From Rhizobium leguminosarum (GTDB lineage Bacteria; Pseudomonadota; Alphaproteobacteria; Rhizobiales; Rhizobiaceae), in contig NZ_CP025012.1 of assembly GCF_002953715.1 (NCBI RefSeq), positions 4,842,124 through 4,906,123 on the forward strand: DNA of 64,000 bases. Direction: 5' to 3'. The number at the start of each line of letters is the position of its first letter. Position 1 is the stretch's first letter. Position numbers and translations under genes: made by a program. The notes beneath the pieces were generated by a model that saw only the letters and a list, made by a program, of their open reading frames with translations, did no database searches and was not told the DNA's origin. Shown here piece by piece: positions 34,680 through 42,795 of this stretch.

Positions 34680-35570
34680 CTAACCGCTAAGCCGCTCGGC
34701 CAGAAAATCGACGACGGCGCGCACCGCCGGCAGTTGGCCACGCCGGTGCGGCATGAGGATCGTCGTCTCGATACTGCCCGCCGTCCATTCCGGCAGCACC
34801 CGCACCAGCCGCCCGTCTGCCAGCGCCTTTCGGCAGACGGATGTCGGCAGGCAGGTAATGCCAAGCCCCGACATGGCCATTTCCATCAAGACATAGGGCT
34901 CATCCGCGGCCATGACGGATTGCAGCGTGACGAGAGCCTCATCGCCGCCCGAATAAAGCCGCCACTGATCCTCCGCCAGGCCCGTCATGATCGTCGCATG
35001 CTGTGCCAGCTCCTCCGGCCGGCGCGGTTCGCCAAGGGTGCTGACATAATCCGGCGAAGCGAGGATGTAGAAGGGGTGGCTGGCGAGCTTCCGCTGCACC
35101 AGCGCGGAATCCGGCAGGGCCCCGCGGTGGCTGCGCAGCGCGATGTCGAAGCCTTCCTGCACGATATCGACGAAACGGTCCGTCACATGCACGGAAAGCC
35201 GGAGCTTCGGATATCGCGCCGCCAGCGCCGGCAGATGCTCCGTCAAGGTAAACTGCGCCGTCGGCACCGAGGCGGTGAGGCGAACGCTGCCGGCGGGTTC
35301 AGCCAGATGCCGCCGCACGATGCCCTCGGCCATCTCCGCCTCGATGATCGAGGCCTGGGCGTGCTGAAAGAATTCCCGGCCGAGTTCGGTTAGCGCGAAG
35401 CTTCGCGACGTGCGCTGGATCAGCCGCACACCGAGCCGTCCCTCCAGCTCAGCTACCCGCTTGCTCACCGTCGATTTCGGAATGCCGAGATGTCTGGCCG
35501 CGGCGGTAAAGCTGCCGCTGTCGACGGCCTGGACGAAAAGATGGAGGTCGTTGAGGTTGAAGAGTGCCAT
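34680..35570 (-). CDS. LysR family transcriptional regulator
   Basis: A 296-residue LysR protein. The helix-turn-helix is MALFNLNDLHLFVQAVDSGS with FTAAARHLGIPKSTVSKRVA; the C-terminal effector domain follows (RLTASVPTAQFTLTEHLPAL, HPFYILASPDYV, MAMSGLGITCLP). It belongs to the subgroup resembling DmlR/AaeR-like regulators. Starts at 35570 or 35576 are both possible. It is divergent from a glutathione S-transferase gene, which is its likely target; an inverted repeat ATGTGGAC / GTCCACAT lies between. Confidence 0.9.
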   Translation of the reverse strand: MALFNLNDLHLFVQAVDSGSFTAAARHLGIPKSTVSKRVAELEGRLGVRLIQRTSRSFALTELGREFFQHAQASIIEAEMAEGIVRRHLAEPAGSVRLTASVPTAQFTLTEHLPALAARYPKLRLSVHVTDRFVDIVQEGFDIALRSHRGALPDSALVQRKLASHPFYILASPDYVSTLGEPRRPEELAQHATIMTGLAEDQWRLYSGGDEALVTLQSVMAADEPYVLMEMAMSGLGITCLPTSVCRKALADGRLVRVLPEWTAGSIETTILMPHRRGQLPAVRAVVDFLAERLSG

Positions 35571-35585
35571 TACCATCTTCCAGAT

Positions 35586-35635
35586 ATGTGGACATTGCGA
35601 TGCATTTATAGCCTCTACCGCATGATCGTCCACAT
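35586..35635. promoter_or_regulatory. Candidate LysR operator between lysR and GST genes
   Basis: ATGTGGAC (35586-35593) and GTCCACAT (35628-35635) form an inverted repeat with a 34-base spacer, which contains AT-rich TGCATTTATA. The whole 114-base gap is the divergent control region of the two genes. Motif match is by symmetry only. Confidence 0.35.
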
Positions 35636-35684
35636 CTGCACATTCAACGTGTCCAAACGGGTTCAATTCTGAAAGGAACGATTG

Positions 35685-36392
35685 ATGTCACCCATATTGT
35701 TTTACGGCGTGCCGGAGGGCTGCTCCTTCGGCTCGATCGTCGCGCTGGAATGGTCCGGCCTGCCTTACCGGCTCTGCCGTGTCGAGATGCCTGATGTGGT
35801 CTCCTCCGAAGACTACATCAGGATCAACGCGGTCGGCGAAACGCCGTCGCTGCTGCTCGAGGATGGCAGGACGATCAGCGAAAGCATGGCGATCCTCCAC
35901 CATATCGGCGCCCACGCGATCGGCAACGGTCTGGGTTTTCCGCAGGGGTCGGAGGATTTCGATCGGCTGAACCAGATGCTCGCCTTTCTCAACACCACCT
36001 TCTTCAAGGCTTTCGGCCCGCTTTGGTATGCGTTCGAACACCCGCTGGAGCCGCAGCAGAAGCAGGCCCTCACCGCCTATGGCATTGCCGCGGTCGAAAA
36101 GGCGCATCAGACGCTGGAGCGTCTGCTCGATGGCCGCGAATGGCTTCTCGGCAACGGGCCGAGCCTGGCCGACGCTTATTTCGTCGGGATCGCCCGCTGG
36201 AACGATTTCCACAAGGTCGTCGACCGCCGGCAGTTTCCCGACCTGCATCGCCTCTATGAGCGCATGCAGCAGGAGCCGGCCGTGCGCTTTGCCCACGCGA
36301 TCGAGCATCGGCAGGACGCGAAAAGCAGCGGCGGTTTCCGCGGCGAGGTCGATCTGGCCGAAGCGCTTGGCCTGTTGAAACAGGCGGCCTGA
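35685..36392 (+). CDS. Glutathione S-transferase family protein
   Basis: A 235-residue GST: N-terminal thioredoxin-like domain (SPILFYGVPEGCSFGSIVALEWSG in part: GVPEGCSFGSIVALEW) with a potential catalytic Cys/Ser near residue 12, the cis-Pro stretch GETPSLLLEDGRTISESMAI, and a helical C-terminal domain (WLLGNGPSLADAYFVGIARW). ATG 35685 is chosen, with AAAGGAACG upstream; TTG at 35682 is directly before it. It is divergent from the LysR gene. Probably stress- or xenobiotic-related; no substrate can be read from the sequence. Confidence 0.86.
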   Translation: MSPILFYGVPEGCSFGSIVALEWSGLPYRLCRVEMPDVVSSEDYIRINAVGETPSLLLEDGRTISESMAILHHIGAHAIGNGLGFPQGSEDFDRLNQMLAFLNTTFFKAFGPLWYAFEHPLEPQQKQALTAYGIAAVEKAHQTLERLLDGREWLLGNGPSLADAYFVGIARWNDFHKVVDRRQFPDLHRLYERMQQEPAVRFAHAIEHRQDAKSSGGFRGEVDLAEALGLLKQAA

Positions 36393-36436
36393 TCGCCGCC
36401 GCCGTCGCACCCCTGCGGTGCGACGGCCAATGTGCC

Positions 36437-36823
36437 TTAGCCGGCAGCGATGATCTCGATCTCGACCAGCCAGTCGTCGCGCAGCGTTTCGACGATGATC
36501 GCCGTGGTCGGCACGGCGCGGCCGCCAAGCGCCCGAAGACGGGCATTCTGGTTCGCCTCCATAAAGGCGCGGTCGCGGAGATAGCTCGTCAACCGCACGA
36601 TATTGTCCACCGTCATATCAGCGGAAGTGAGGATGGCGCGCAGATTGGACCAGATGAGCTCCAACTGGCCTTCCAGATCGGCCGCGGCCATTCCCTGTTG
36701 ATCGAGACCCATGGTGCCGCTGACGAAGAGCAGCCGGGACGGTCGCCTGACCTCCAGCGCATGGATGTAATCAGGGCTGGCCGCATAGATCCCGTTTGCC
36801 GGATTGCGCGCGATCATCTCCAT
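36437..36823 (-). CDS. RidA/YjgF family protein
   Basis: A 128-residue RidA homologue (MEMIARNPANGIYAASPDYI, then RLLFVSGTMGLDQQG, LEGQLELIWSNLRAILTSADM, VDNIVRLTSYLRD). Family members deaminate reactive imine/enamine intermediates from amino-acid metabolism, using a conserved Arg near residue 105; the corresponding Arg here is in the GGRAVPTTAIIVE stretch. I start at ATG 36823 where AGGAG lies seven bases before. It is divergent from an Lrp-type regulator, a pairing that suggests amino-acid-responsive control. Confidence 0.9.
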   Translation of the reverse strand: MEMIARNPANGIYAASPDYIHALEVRRPSRLLFVSGTMGLDQQGMAAADLEGQLELIWSNLRAILTSADMTVDNIVRLTSYLRDRAFMEANQNARLRALGGRAVPTTAIIVETLRDDWLVEIEIIAAG

Positions 36824-36851
36824 GAAACTCTCCTGTTCCGAATATTCTATT

Positions 36852-36878
36852 GAATAATGGCAGTATCGGCGATTATTC
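36852..36878. promoter_or_regulatory. Candidate Lrp operator between RidA and Lrp genes
   Basis: GAATAAT (36852-36858) and ATTATTC (36872-36878) form an inverted repeat with a 13-base spacer in the 80-base divergent gap, in an AT-rich patch. Lrp-family proteins bind such AT-rich dyads. Symmetry is the only evidence. Confidence 0.45.
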
Positions 36879-36903
36879 TTCGGCAGAAAGGGGGTTTTGC
36901 GGA

Positions 36904-37431
36904 ATGGCGAAAAATACAGAGGATCTTCGGCAAAGACGCCCACAGCAGCCGGTCATCGATGGCTTCGACCGAAAAATATTAGCCGCGCTCGCCGCCGACA
37001 GCAGCCAGAGTTATGCCAGGCTTGGCGAAGCGGTCGGCCTGTCGGCGCCGGCCGTGCATGAGCGTGTGCGCCGCCTGAGACAATCCGGCACCATCAAGGG
37101 CGTGCATGCCGCGCTGGATGGCGCAGCCCTCGGCAAACCGCTGCTTGCCTTCGTGCATGTGGAAGCGGCCGGCTGGGGCAAGAGCGAGCGGCTGATGCAG
37201 GTTCTGCGTTTTCCCGAGGTCGAGGAGATGCATTCGGTCGCTGGCGACGCCAGCGTTCTTTTCAAGGTCCGCACCGCCAGCCCGCAGGCCTTGGAGGCTT
37301 TTCTGGCGCAGATCCATGCCGTTCCCGGCGTCACCGGCACCCGCAGCTATATCGCGCTTTCCACCTATCTGGAGCGCCCGGTACAGGCCGGCGTCACCGA
37401 CAGCTGGCCTGATATGCCGCTGCCGGAATAA
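36904..37431 (+). CDS. Lrp/AsnC family transcriptional regulator
   Basis: A 175-residue Lrp-type regulator: winged helix in IDGFDRKILAALAADSSQSY, ARLGEAVGLSAPAVHERVRRL; RAM domain in LLAFVHVEAAGWGKSERLMQV, EVEEMHSVAGDASVLFKVRT. There are about 20 extra residues on each side of the standard 150. The start is ATG 36904 with a distant GGGGG. It is divergent from the RidA gene and presumably regulates it and itself. Confidence 0.88.
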   Translation: MAKNTEDLRQRRPQQPVIDGFDRKILAALAADSSQSYARLGEAVGLSAPAVHERVRRLRQSGTIKGVHAALDGAALGKPLLAFVHVEAAGWGKSERLMQVLRFPEVEEMHSVAGDASVLFKVRTASPQALEAFLAQIHAVPGVTGTRSYIALSTYLERPVQAGVTDSWPDMPLPE

Positions 37432-37457
37432 GGGCGGGATGTTAAGCCGGCGCCAGC

Positions 37458-37859
37458 CTAATCCTCACCCTCGAAGCGCGGAAGTGGTTCGATATTCTCC
37501 ACCCCGGGCAAGGCCGAACGGCACCATATCTGTTTCTTCGGTGTCAGTTCCCGCCGCTGGTCGATGCCGCCAACGCGGATGCCGATCGCGCCGCCTTCGC
37601 CATCCGTGCGGTAGAGCGGCGATCCGCAATTCGGGCAGAAGAATTGCCGGCTGAGACCGCCGCTGTCGCCATATTTTGCGTAGCCTCTCGGCTCGCCTGA
37701 TAGGAGTGTGAAACTTCCCGGCCGCGCCGGTGCGGTGATGCGATAGGCCGAACCCGTCAACCGCTGACAATCGGTGCAATGGCAGATCGAGATCCGCTGC
37801 GGATCGATCTCCGCCTGATAGCGGATCGCGCCGCAATGGCATCCTCCGGTGATATGCAT
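37458..37859 (-). CDS. GFA family protein (glutathione-dependent formaldehyde-activating enzyme-like)
   Basis: A 133-residue GFA/CENP-V domain protein with its zinc ligands in order: GGCHCGAIRY (residues 6-15), SICHCTDCQRLTGSAY (near 30-45) and FCPNCGSPLY (near 76-85). The family includes an enzyme thought to join formaldehyde and glutathione, although most members are uncharacterised. ATG 37859 has GGGGA seven bases upstream, better than the TTG at 37865. The palindromic repeat copy c starts just upstream. Confidence 0.87.
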   Translation of the reverse strand: MHITGGCHCGAIRYQAEIDPQRISICHCTDCQRLTGSAYRITAPARPGSFTLLSGEPRGYAKYGDSGGLSRQFFCPNCGSPLYRTDGEGGAIGIRVGGIDQRRELTPKKQIWCRSALPGVENIEPLPRFEGED

Positions 37860-37874
37860 CGGCAAGTCCCCAAA

Positions 37875-37920
37875 GCGTGTCGCGCAAAAGTGTACAGCGG
37901 TTTTGCGATGATGACATGCG
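37875..37920. repeat. Palindromic intergenic repeat, copy c
   Basis: Arms GCGTGTCG / GACATGCG with one mismatch and inner CGCAAAA / TTTTGCG around the core AGTGTACAGCGG. Same family as the copy near 47886. It fills the gap between the GFA gene and the S10 peptidase stop. Confidence 0.75.
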
Positions 37921-37934
37921 GAAAACGAAGAACT

Positions 37935-39467
37935 TTAGTCCGCCGGCTGAGCGGCCGGGCGTGTGGCGTAGAAGGCCTTCGCATCCGCGGTGAAGGCGGC
38001 CCGCTGATCGGCTTTCGTATAGAACATATGCCCGCCGCGATAAAGTTTTAGCCCGACGCGGCCGCCGGCGAGCGAGGGCGGCAGATGCTCGACCACGTAG
38101 CGGCTGACGCTGTAAGGCGTCACCACATCGCTGTAGCCATGCGCAATCAGCAGATGGAAGGCCGGGTTCGAGGCGAGCAGCTGCCGGATGTTGTCGGTGG
38201 CGCTGGCCTGGAAGCGCGATCCGCCGCCGCGCCCGCCGCCCCATTCCCAGCGTCGGCTGATATCGCCATCGAGCAGCGAATAGGTCATCTCCGTCCTGAA
38301 GCCGAGCTCGTTGCGGGCATAGTCGGCAAAGGCCCCGCCATAGGCGCGGGTGAAGCCGTCGAGGATGGCGTCGTCGCCGCGGTCGTAATCCGATTCCGGA
38401 TAGGGATCGGGGGCTGCAAAGGAGGCGTCATAGGCGCTCATCACCTCGCCGCTGCCCGCGTCCGAATGTTTGACGAAGGAACTGCCGAGGAAGCCGCGGT
38501 TGCGGGTGACGATATCCTCTGGAATGCCCGTCAGGCGAGCGATCCTGCCATAGAAGGCGGCGGCCTCGGCGCCCGTCGGCGGTGGTCCGGCCAGCGTCGT
38601 CAGATAGTTGCCGAGCGCGAAGGTCTCTGCCTCCTTCTGCTTCTCTTCGTCAAAGGCCTTGTGCCGGTCGAGTTCGGCCGCCGCCAGCGATGGCAGCTCC
38701 AGCGCCGCGCCGAGCGCGAACTGATCGGCATTGAACATCAGCTGGCCCTCGAGCAAGGGGGAAAGCATCACCGCGCCGGCGACGATGATGCCCTGGCTTT
38801 CCTGCAGCGTCGAGGCAACCTTGGCCGCGCGGAAGCCGCCATAACTCTCGCCGAGAAGATATTTCGGCGAGTTGGAACGGTTGTTGTGGGCGACATAGAG
38901 CGCGATCGCCTTGGCGATGCTCTGGGCGTCGGCACCGACGTTATAATAATTGGAGGCGTCGTCGGCCTTTGCCGTCCGGCTCCAGCCGGTGCCGATCGGG
39001 TCGATCAGCACGAGATCGGTGAAATCGAGCCAGCTTTGCGGGTTGTCGACGAGTTTCGCATTGGCGCCGTCGCGTCCGTCCGGTCCGAAATCGAGTACCT
39101 TCGGCCCGACCAGCCCGAGATGCAGGAAGGCGGAAGCAGCACCCGGCCCGCCGTTGAAGGCAAAGGTCAGAGGCCGGTTCGGCCCGCCATCCCGCGCGAC
39201 ATAGGCGGTGTAGAAGATCGCGCCGGTCTGCGCCCCGTCCTGGCCGAAGAGATCCAGCGTGCCGGCAGTCGCCGTATAGGCGAGCTTCCGGTCGCCGATC
39301 GTCAGCGCGTGCTCGGTGACGGAATCGGCTGGCAGCAGCTTCAGCACGCCATCGCGCGCGCCGCTCTGGACATTGGTCCTCGGTTGATCGCTTTCCTGCG
39401 CATAGGAAAGGGCAGGGGCCAGCATTGCTGCAAGCGCGGTAAGCAGAAACAGGGTTCGTATGTGCAA
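37935..39467 (-). CDS. S10 family serine carboxypeptidase-like protein, exported
   Basis: The 510-residue product has a signal peptide (LHIRTLFLLTALAAMLAPAL to SYAQ) and the alpha/beta-hydrolase features of peptidase family S10: oxyanion segment FAFNGGPGAASAFLHLGLVGP, nucleophile YLLGESYGGFRAAKV (GESYGG near residue 180), Asp in HGYSDVVTPY and His in LYRGGHMFYT. These enzymes remove C-terminal residues in the periplasm. I use the TTG at 39467, which has GGAGGAG six bases before it and begins directly at the signal peptide; an ATG at 39515 would add 16 residues without a ribosome site. Confidence 0.87.
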   Translation of the reverse strand: MHIRTLFLLTALAAMLAPALSYAQESDQPRTNVQSGARDGVLKLLPADSVTEHALTIGDRKLAYTATAGTLDLFGQDGAQTGAIFYTAYVARDGGPNRPLTFAFNGGPGAASAFLHLGLVGPKVLDFGPDGRDGANAKLVDNPQSWLDFTDLVLIDPIGTGWSRTAKADDASNYYNVGADAQSIAKAIALYVAHNNRSNSPKYLLGESYGGFRAAKVASTLQESQGIIVAGAVMLSPLLEGQLMFNADQFALGAALELPSLAAAELDRHKAFDEEKQKEAETFALGNYLTTLAGPPPTGAEAAAFYGRIARLTGIPEDIVTRNRGFLGSSFVKHSDAGSGEVMSAYDASFAAPDPYPESDYDRGDDAILDGFTRAYGGAFADYARNELGFRTEMTYSLLDGDISRRWEWGGGRGGGSRFQASATDNIRQLLASNPAFHLLIAHGYSDVVTPYSVSRYVVEHLPPSLAGGRVGLKLYRGGHMFYTKADQRAAFTADAKAFYATRPAAQPAD

Positions 39468-39580
39468 GATGTCTCCTCCGGCGGTCGGGAATGAGAGGCT
39501 GAGATAGCGTAACATCCGCGGCCGACGACCGGCATCAAGAGATGGTGATGAGCCAGTGAACCTGCGAGTGAGCGAGCGGC

Positions 39581-40873
39581 TCAGCCGTCCTTTTCGACCG
39601 CATGGACATTGATCTCGACCGCCCGCCCGGCCTTCCAGCCGTTGATCGCCGCGCCGAGCCCGAGCGCGACGAAGAGCGCTGCGCACCAGGAAAAGCTTCC
39701 GGTCCAGCCGCGGATGAGGCCGACGATGAGCGGGCCGATGGCAGCGAGCAGGTAACCGACGCATTGCGCCATGCCGGAAAGATGGGCGGCGACATCGGGA
39801 TCGCGCGAGCGCAGCACGATCGTCGTCATGGCCGCCGCGATCAGCCCGCCCTGGCCGATGCCCTGCAGCACCGCCCATAGCCAGACCGTCGAAAGCGGTG
39901 CGAAGAGCAGGCCGAGCAGGGCGATGACGGCGACGCCGCAGAGGCTCGCATTGATCAGCCGCTGGTCGCGGCCGCGCACGGCGATATGCGGCACGATCAG
40001 GCAGGATGCCGCTTGCACCATCACCGACAGGGAAACGATCGCCCCGGCAGTGACGCCGTCGAGCCCGCGTTCGCGCAAGATTGGAACCAGCCAGCCGAAG
40101 ACGCAATAGGCAAGGGCCGATTGCAGCCCCATGAACAGCGTCACCTGCCAGGCGAGCCGGTCGCGCCAGAGGCCTTTGACGTGGAAGCCATTTCGTCTTG
40201 CCTGTCCGCCGCTGCGAAGAACTTCAGGCAGCCAGAGCAGGCTGACGATGAGGGCGGGCAGGGCCCAGATGGCGAGCGCGCCCGCGAGAGAGCCGCCCAA
40301 TCCATGCTCGATCGGCAGCGTCAGCCCGGCCGCACTTGCCGCACCGGCACAGAGCGCCATCGTGTAGAAGCCGGTCATCAGCGCGGCGCGCCCGGCGAAA
40401 TCCCGCTTCACCAGCCCCGGCAGCAGCACGTTGCCGACGGCGATGCAGGCGCCCGCAAGGGCAGTGCCGATGAAGAGCAGCGGCACGGAAGAAAGCCCGC
40501 GCAATGCGGTGCCGAGGGCCAGAAGCAGGAGAACGCCGAGCAGCGTGCGTTCGGTGCCGAGGCGCTGGGCAAGACGAGGCGCAAGCGGCGAGAAGGCACC
40601 GAGGCAAACAACAGGCAGCGTTGTCAGCAGGCTGGCGCCCAGCGCGCTGAGGCCGAGCTCCGAGCGGATTTCCGGCAGAAGCGCCGAGGCGCTCGAGAAG
40701 ACCGGACGCAGGTTGAAGGCGATCAGCACCAGGCTCGCGCCGAGCAGGAAACGACCCGCAGCTCCCCGCACCGGCGTTGCCTGCGGCGGCGGAAGACTGC
40801 CGGCCTCGGCGTCTACAAGCAATTCGTCGGCCGCCTCGAGCGTGCTGGCGGCATGATTGGCAGGCGTGTTCAT
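39581..40873 (-). CDS. MFS transporter, cyanate/nitroimidazole (CynX/NimT) family
   Basis: The 430-residue protein has 12 hydrophobic segments after a polar N-terminus of about 40 residues, and the CynX/NimT-type pattern: LVLIAFNLRPVFSSASALLPEI at TM1, LSALGASLLTTLPVVCLGAFSP, and FGWLVPILRERGLDGVTAGA in the second half. Homologues import or export cyanate or nitroimidazole-like compounds; the substrate here is open. Its ATG overlaps the stop of the GntR gene as ATGA, so the two form an operon and the regulator probably controls the transporter. Confidence 0.88.
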   Translation of the reverse strand: MNTPANHAASTLEAADELLVDAEAGSLPPPQATPVRGAAGRFLLGASLVLIAFNLRPVFSSASALLPEIRSELGLSALGASLLTTLPVVCLGAFSPLAPRLAQRLGTERTLLGVLLLLALGTALRGLSSVPLLFIGTALAGACIAVGNVLLPGLVKRDFAGRAALMTGFYTMALCAGAASAAGLTLPIEHGLGGSLAGALAIWALPALIVSLLWLPEVLRSGGQARRNGFHVKGLWRDRLAWQVTLFMGLQSALAYCVFGWLVPILRERGLDGVTAGAIVSLSVMVQAASCLIVPHIAVRGRDQRLINASLCGVAVIALLGLLFAPLSTVWLWAVLQGIGQGGLIAAAMTTIVLRSRDPDVAAHLSGMAQCVGYLLAAIGPLIVGLIRGWTGSFSWCAALFVALGLGAAINGWKAGRAVEINVHAVEKDG

Positions 40874-41559
40874 GACAGGATCATCCGGTCGAGTGCGGCA
40901 AGAACAGGCGCCATGAAACGGCGCACCGCCGCATCCGCCCTGTCGGGATCGCCGGTTTCGATGGCGTCGACGATATCGGCATGCGCCTGCATGTCGGGTT
41001 CCGGAATATCCTTGCCGAGCGTCGCCGCGATGGTGTCGGCGATCGATGCCGAAAAGAAATCGTAGATCTCAATCATCGCCCGGTTGCCCGAAGCGGCGAT
41101 GATGGCCTTGTGAAAGGCGAGGTCGCGTTCGATGAAGGCGGCCTGATCGCCGCCATCGTAATTGCCGCGTTCGGCAAGCAGCCTGCGAAGCCCGGTAACC
41201 GTCTCCGGCGTCTTGCGGATCGCCGTCAGTCGGGCTGCCTCGACGTCGAGCGCCAGGCGCGCCTCGAACTGGTCACGCAGGCTGGCGCGGCGCGCCATCG
41301 TCAGCGGTCGGCCGGCATCGCTGGTGGCGCGGACATAGGTCCCCGAACCCTGCCTGGTTTCGAGATAACCTTGGGAGACGAGAACGCGCACCGCCTCGCG
41401 CACCGTGCCGCGGCTGACGGAAAGCATGGCCGACAGCGAGGCTTCATTCGGCAATTTTTCGCCGACCGCCCAGCGTTTGCCGAGAATGTCGCCGCGGATC
41501 GCCTCGATCGCCTCATCGGCGAGATTGGTCTTGCTGAGCGCTCGCATCTCACTACTCAT
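40870..41559 (-). CDS. GntR family (FadR/FCD subfamily) transcriptional regulator
   Basis: A 229-residue regulator with an N-terminal winged helix (LADEAIEAIRGDILGKRWAV, NEASLSAMLSVSRGTVREAVRVL) and a C-terminal FCD ligand-binding domain with its metal-binding pattern (ERDLAFHKAIIAASGNRAM, MQAHADIVDAIETGDPDRA). First gene of an operon with the CynX-like transporter. The ATG at 41559 and a second in-frame ATG at 41547 both lie inside a long palindrome that likely serves as its own operator; which one is used is uncertain. Confidence 0.9.
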   Translation of the reverse strand: MSSEMRALSKTNLADEAIEAIRGDILGKRWAVGEKLPNEASLSAMLSVSRGTVREAVRVLVSQGYLETRQGSGTYVRATSDAGRPLTMARRASLRDQFEARLALDVEAARLTAIRKTPETVTGLRRLLAERGNYDGGDQAAFIERDLAFHKAIIAASGNRAMIEIYDFFSASIADTIAATLGKDIPEPDMQAHADIVDAIETGDPDRADAAVRRFMAPVLAALDRMILS

Positions 41560-41592
41560 AAAGTCATCAGATGACTTTATGAGTAGTGAGAT
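41546..41592 (-). promoter_or_regulatory. 47-bp perfect palindrome over the GntR start codon (operator / hairpin)
   Basis: Two 23-base arms are exactly complementary around one central base at 41569; the innermost part reads GTCATCAGATGAC, the kind of dyad bound by FadR-type GntR regulators. The palindrome contains both possible start codons of the GntR gene (41559 and 41547). It can act as a DNA operator and, in the mRNA, as a hairpin hiding the ribosome site. Confidence 0.8.
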
Positions 41593-41644
41593 TTCGATCT
41601 TTCGTCAACGCCTGAGATCAAGACAAAAAATAAAGACATCAACA

Positions 41645-41675
41645 CAATAAAAAAGGGCCGCCTCAGCGACCCTTT
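41645..41675 (-). terminator. Strong intrinsic terminator of the small transcription unit
   Basis: Read on the minus strand: AAAGGGTCGC, loop TGAG, GCGGCCCTTT with one G-U pair, then TTTTTTATT. A second small hairpin AGTTTG / CAAACT lies just upstream at 41681-41696. It ends transcription about 85 bases before the GntR start codon and so separates that gene from the unit at 41734-41825. Confidence 0.85.
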
Positions 41676-41733
41676 CCATGAGTTTGGCCTCAAACTGGCC
41701 TGGACTGTCTATGCAGCCCCAGGAAGGCGGGGA

Positions 41734-41805
41734 TTAGAGCGAGGGCTGCCTCGCCTTCATCACCTCTTCCATGCCCGTTACGAGGTCCGAAATCTCATTA
41801 GACAT
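41734..41805 (-). CDS. 23-residue small ORF with near-perfect ribosome site (candidate small protein or dual-function sRNA)
   Basis: ATG 41805 opens a 23-codon frame encoding a charged, non-hydrophobic peptide that starts MSNEISDLVTGMEEVMKAR and ends QPSL. Directly before it stands AAGGAAGGTGATCC, nearly complementary to the whole 16S rRNA 3' end (AAGGAGGTGATC), one of the best sites in the window. Upstream, 41860-41833 has a CTTGCA...CTACTT promoter-like pair. After the stop the RNA can fold several hairpins and ends at a strong terminator at 41645-41675. I do not recognise the peptide. It lies between pirin and the GntR gene and could also be a tail of the pirin transcript. Confidence 0.55.
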   Translation of the reverse strand: MSNEISDLVTGMEEVMKARQPSL

Positions 41806-41883
41806 TGGATCACCTTCCTTTCGTTCTGTTGCTGATGGCTTAAAAGTAGGCCGATTCTTCGCAGATGCAAGAGAGAAATGCGT

Positions 41884-42795
41884 TCAGTGCGCAGCTTTGA
41901 TGAAGGTGCCGTTCTGCAGTTCGCGCATCGCCTGCATGATTTCCTCGCGCGAATTCATCACGATCGGGCCGTGCCAGGCAACCGGCTCCTCGATCGGCTT
42001 GCCGGAGACAAGCAGGAAACGGATGCCCTGGTCGCCTGCCTGCACCGTCACCTCGTCGCCGCTGTCGAAGACCACGAGCGTGCGGTTGCCGGACATGTCG
42101 CGGATATTCAATTCCTCGCCGTCGACTTCCTTCTCGACGCGCACGCCGAAGGGTTTCGATGCATCGCGGAAGGTGCCGGAGCCGGCGAAGATATAGGCGA
42201 AGGCATTGCGGTAGGTATCGACCGGCAGGCGCTTCTTCCGGCCGGGCGGCACCGAAACGTCGAGATAGATCGGCTCGGCGGCGACGCCATCGACCGGACC
42301 GGCCTTGCCCCAGAAATCGCCGCAGATCACCCGCACCGCCGTGCCGTCATCATCGACGACGACAGGAATATCGGTGGATTTGACGTCCTGGTAGCGCGGC
42401 GCCGTCATCTTCAGCGAGGAGGGCAAGTTCGCCCAGAGCTGGAAGCCGTGCATACGGCCGGCAAAATCGCCCTTCGGCATTTCTTGGTGCATGATGCCGC
42501 TGCCGGCTGTCATCCACTGGATGTCGCCGGCGCCGAGCAGGCCGCTATTGCCCAAGCTGTCGCCGTGCTCGACGGTGCCGGCGAGCACATAGGTGATCGT
42601 CTCGATGCCGCGATGCGGATGCCAGGGAAAACCGCGGATATATTCCGCCGGATTGTCGTTGCGGAAATCATCCATCATCAGGAAGGGATCGGTCATCGCG
42701 GGATCGCCGAAGCCGAAGACGCGGTGCAGCTTGACGCCGGCGCCTTCCATGGTCGGTGTGGCAGTACTTTCATGCTTGACGGGGCGGATCGACAT
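41884..42795 (-). CDS. Pirin family protein
   Basis: A 303-residue bicupin of the pirin family: the metal-binding motif FPWHPHRGIETITYVLAG (near residues 55-72) supplies two His ligands, with GSGIMHQEMP giving His and Glu; the C-terminal cupin half contains YLDVSVPPGRKKRLPV and FAYIFAGSGTF. Pirins bind Fe and some have quercetinase activity; bacterial roles vary. It is monocistronic or shares a transcript with the small unit 78 bases downstream. GGAGGAC-type site precedes ATG 42795. Confidence 0.9.
   Translation of the reverse strand: MSIRPVKHESTATPTMEGAGVKLHRVFGFGDPAMTDPFLMMDDFRNDNPAEYIRGFPWHPHRGIETITYVLAGTVEHGDSLGNSGLLGAGDIQWMTAGSGIMHQEMPKGDFAGRMHGFQLWANLPSSLKMTAPRYQDVKSTDIPVVVDDDGTAVRVICGDFWGKAGPVDGVAAEPIYLDVSVPPGRKKRLPVDTYRNAFAYIFAGSGTFRDASKPFGVRVEKEVDGEELNIRDMSGNRTLVVFDSGDEVTVQAGDQGIRFLLVSGKPIEEPVAWHGPIVMNSREEIMQAMRELQNGTFIKAAH

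Noticed and set aside
39516..40106. N-terminal extension of the S10 peptidase frame to 40106
   Set aside because: It is antisense to the CynX-like gene at 39581-40873 and carries no signal peptide; the TTG at 39467 starts directly at a signal sequence behind GGAGGAG.
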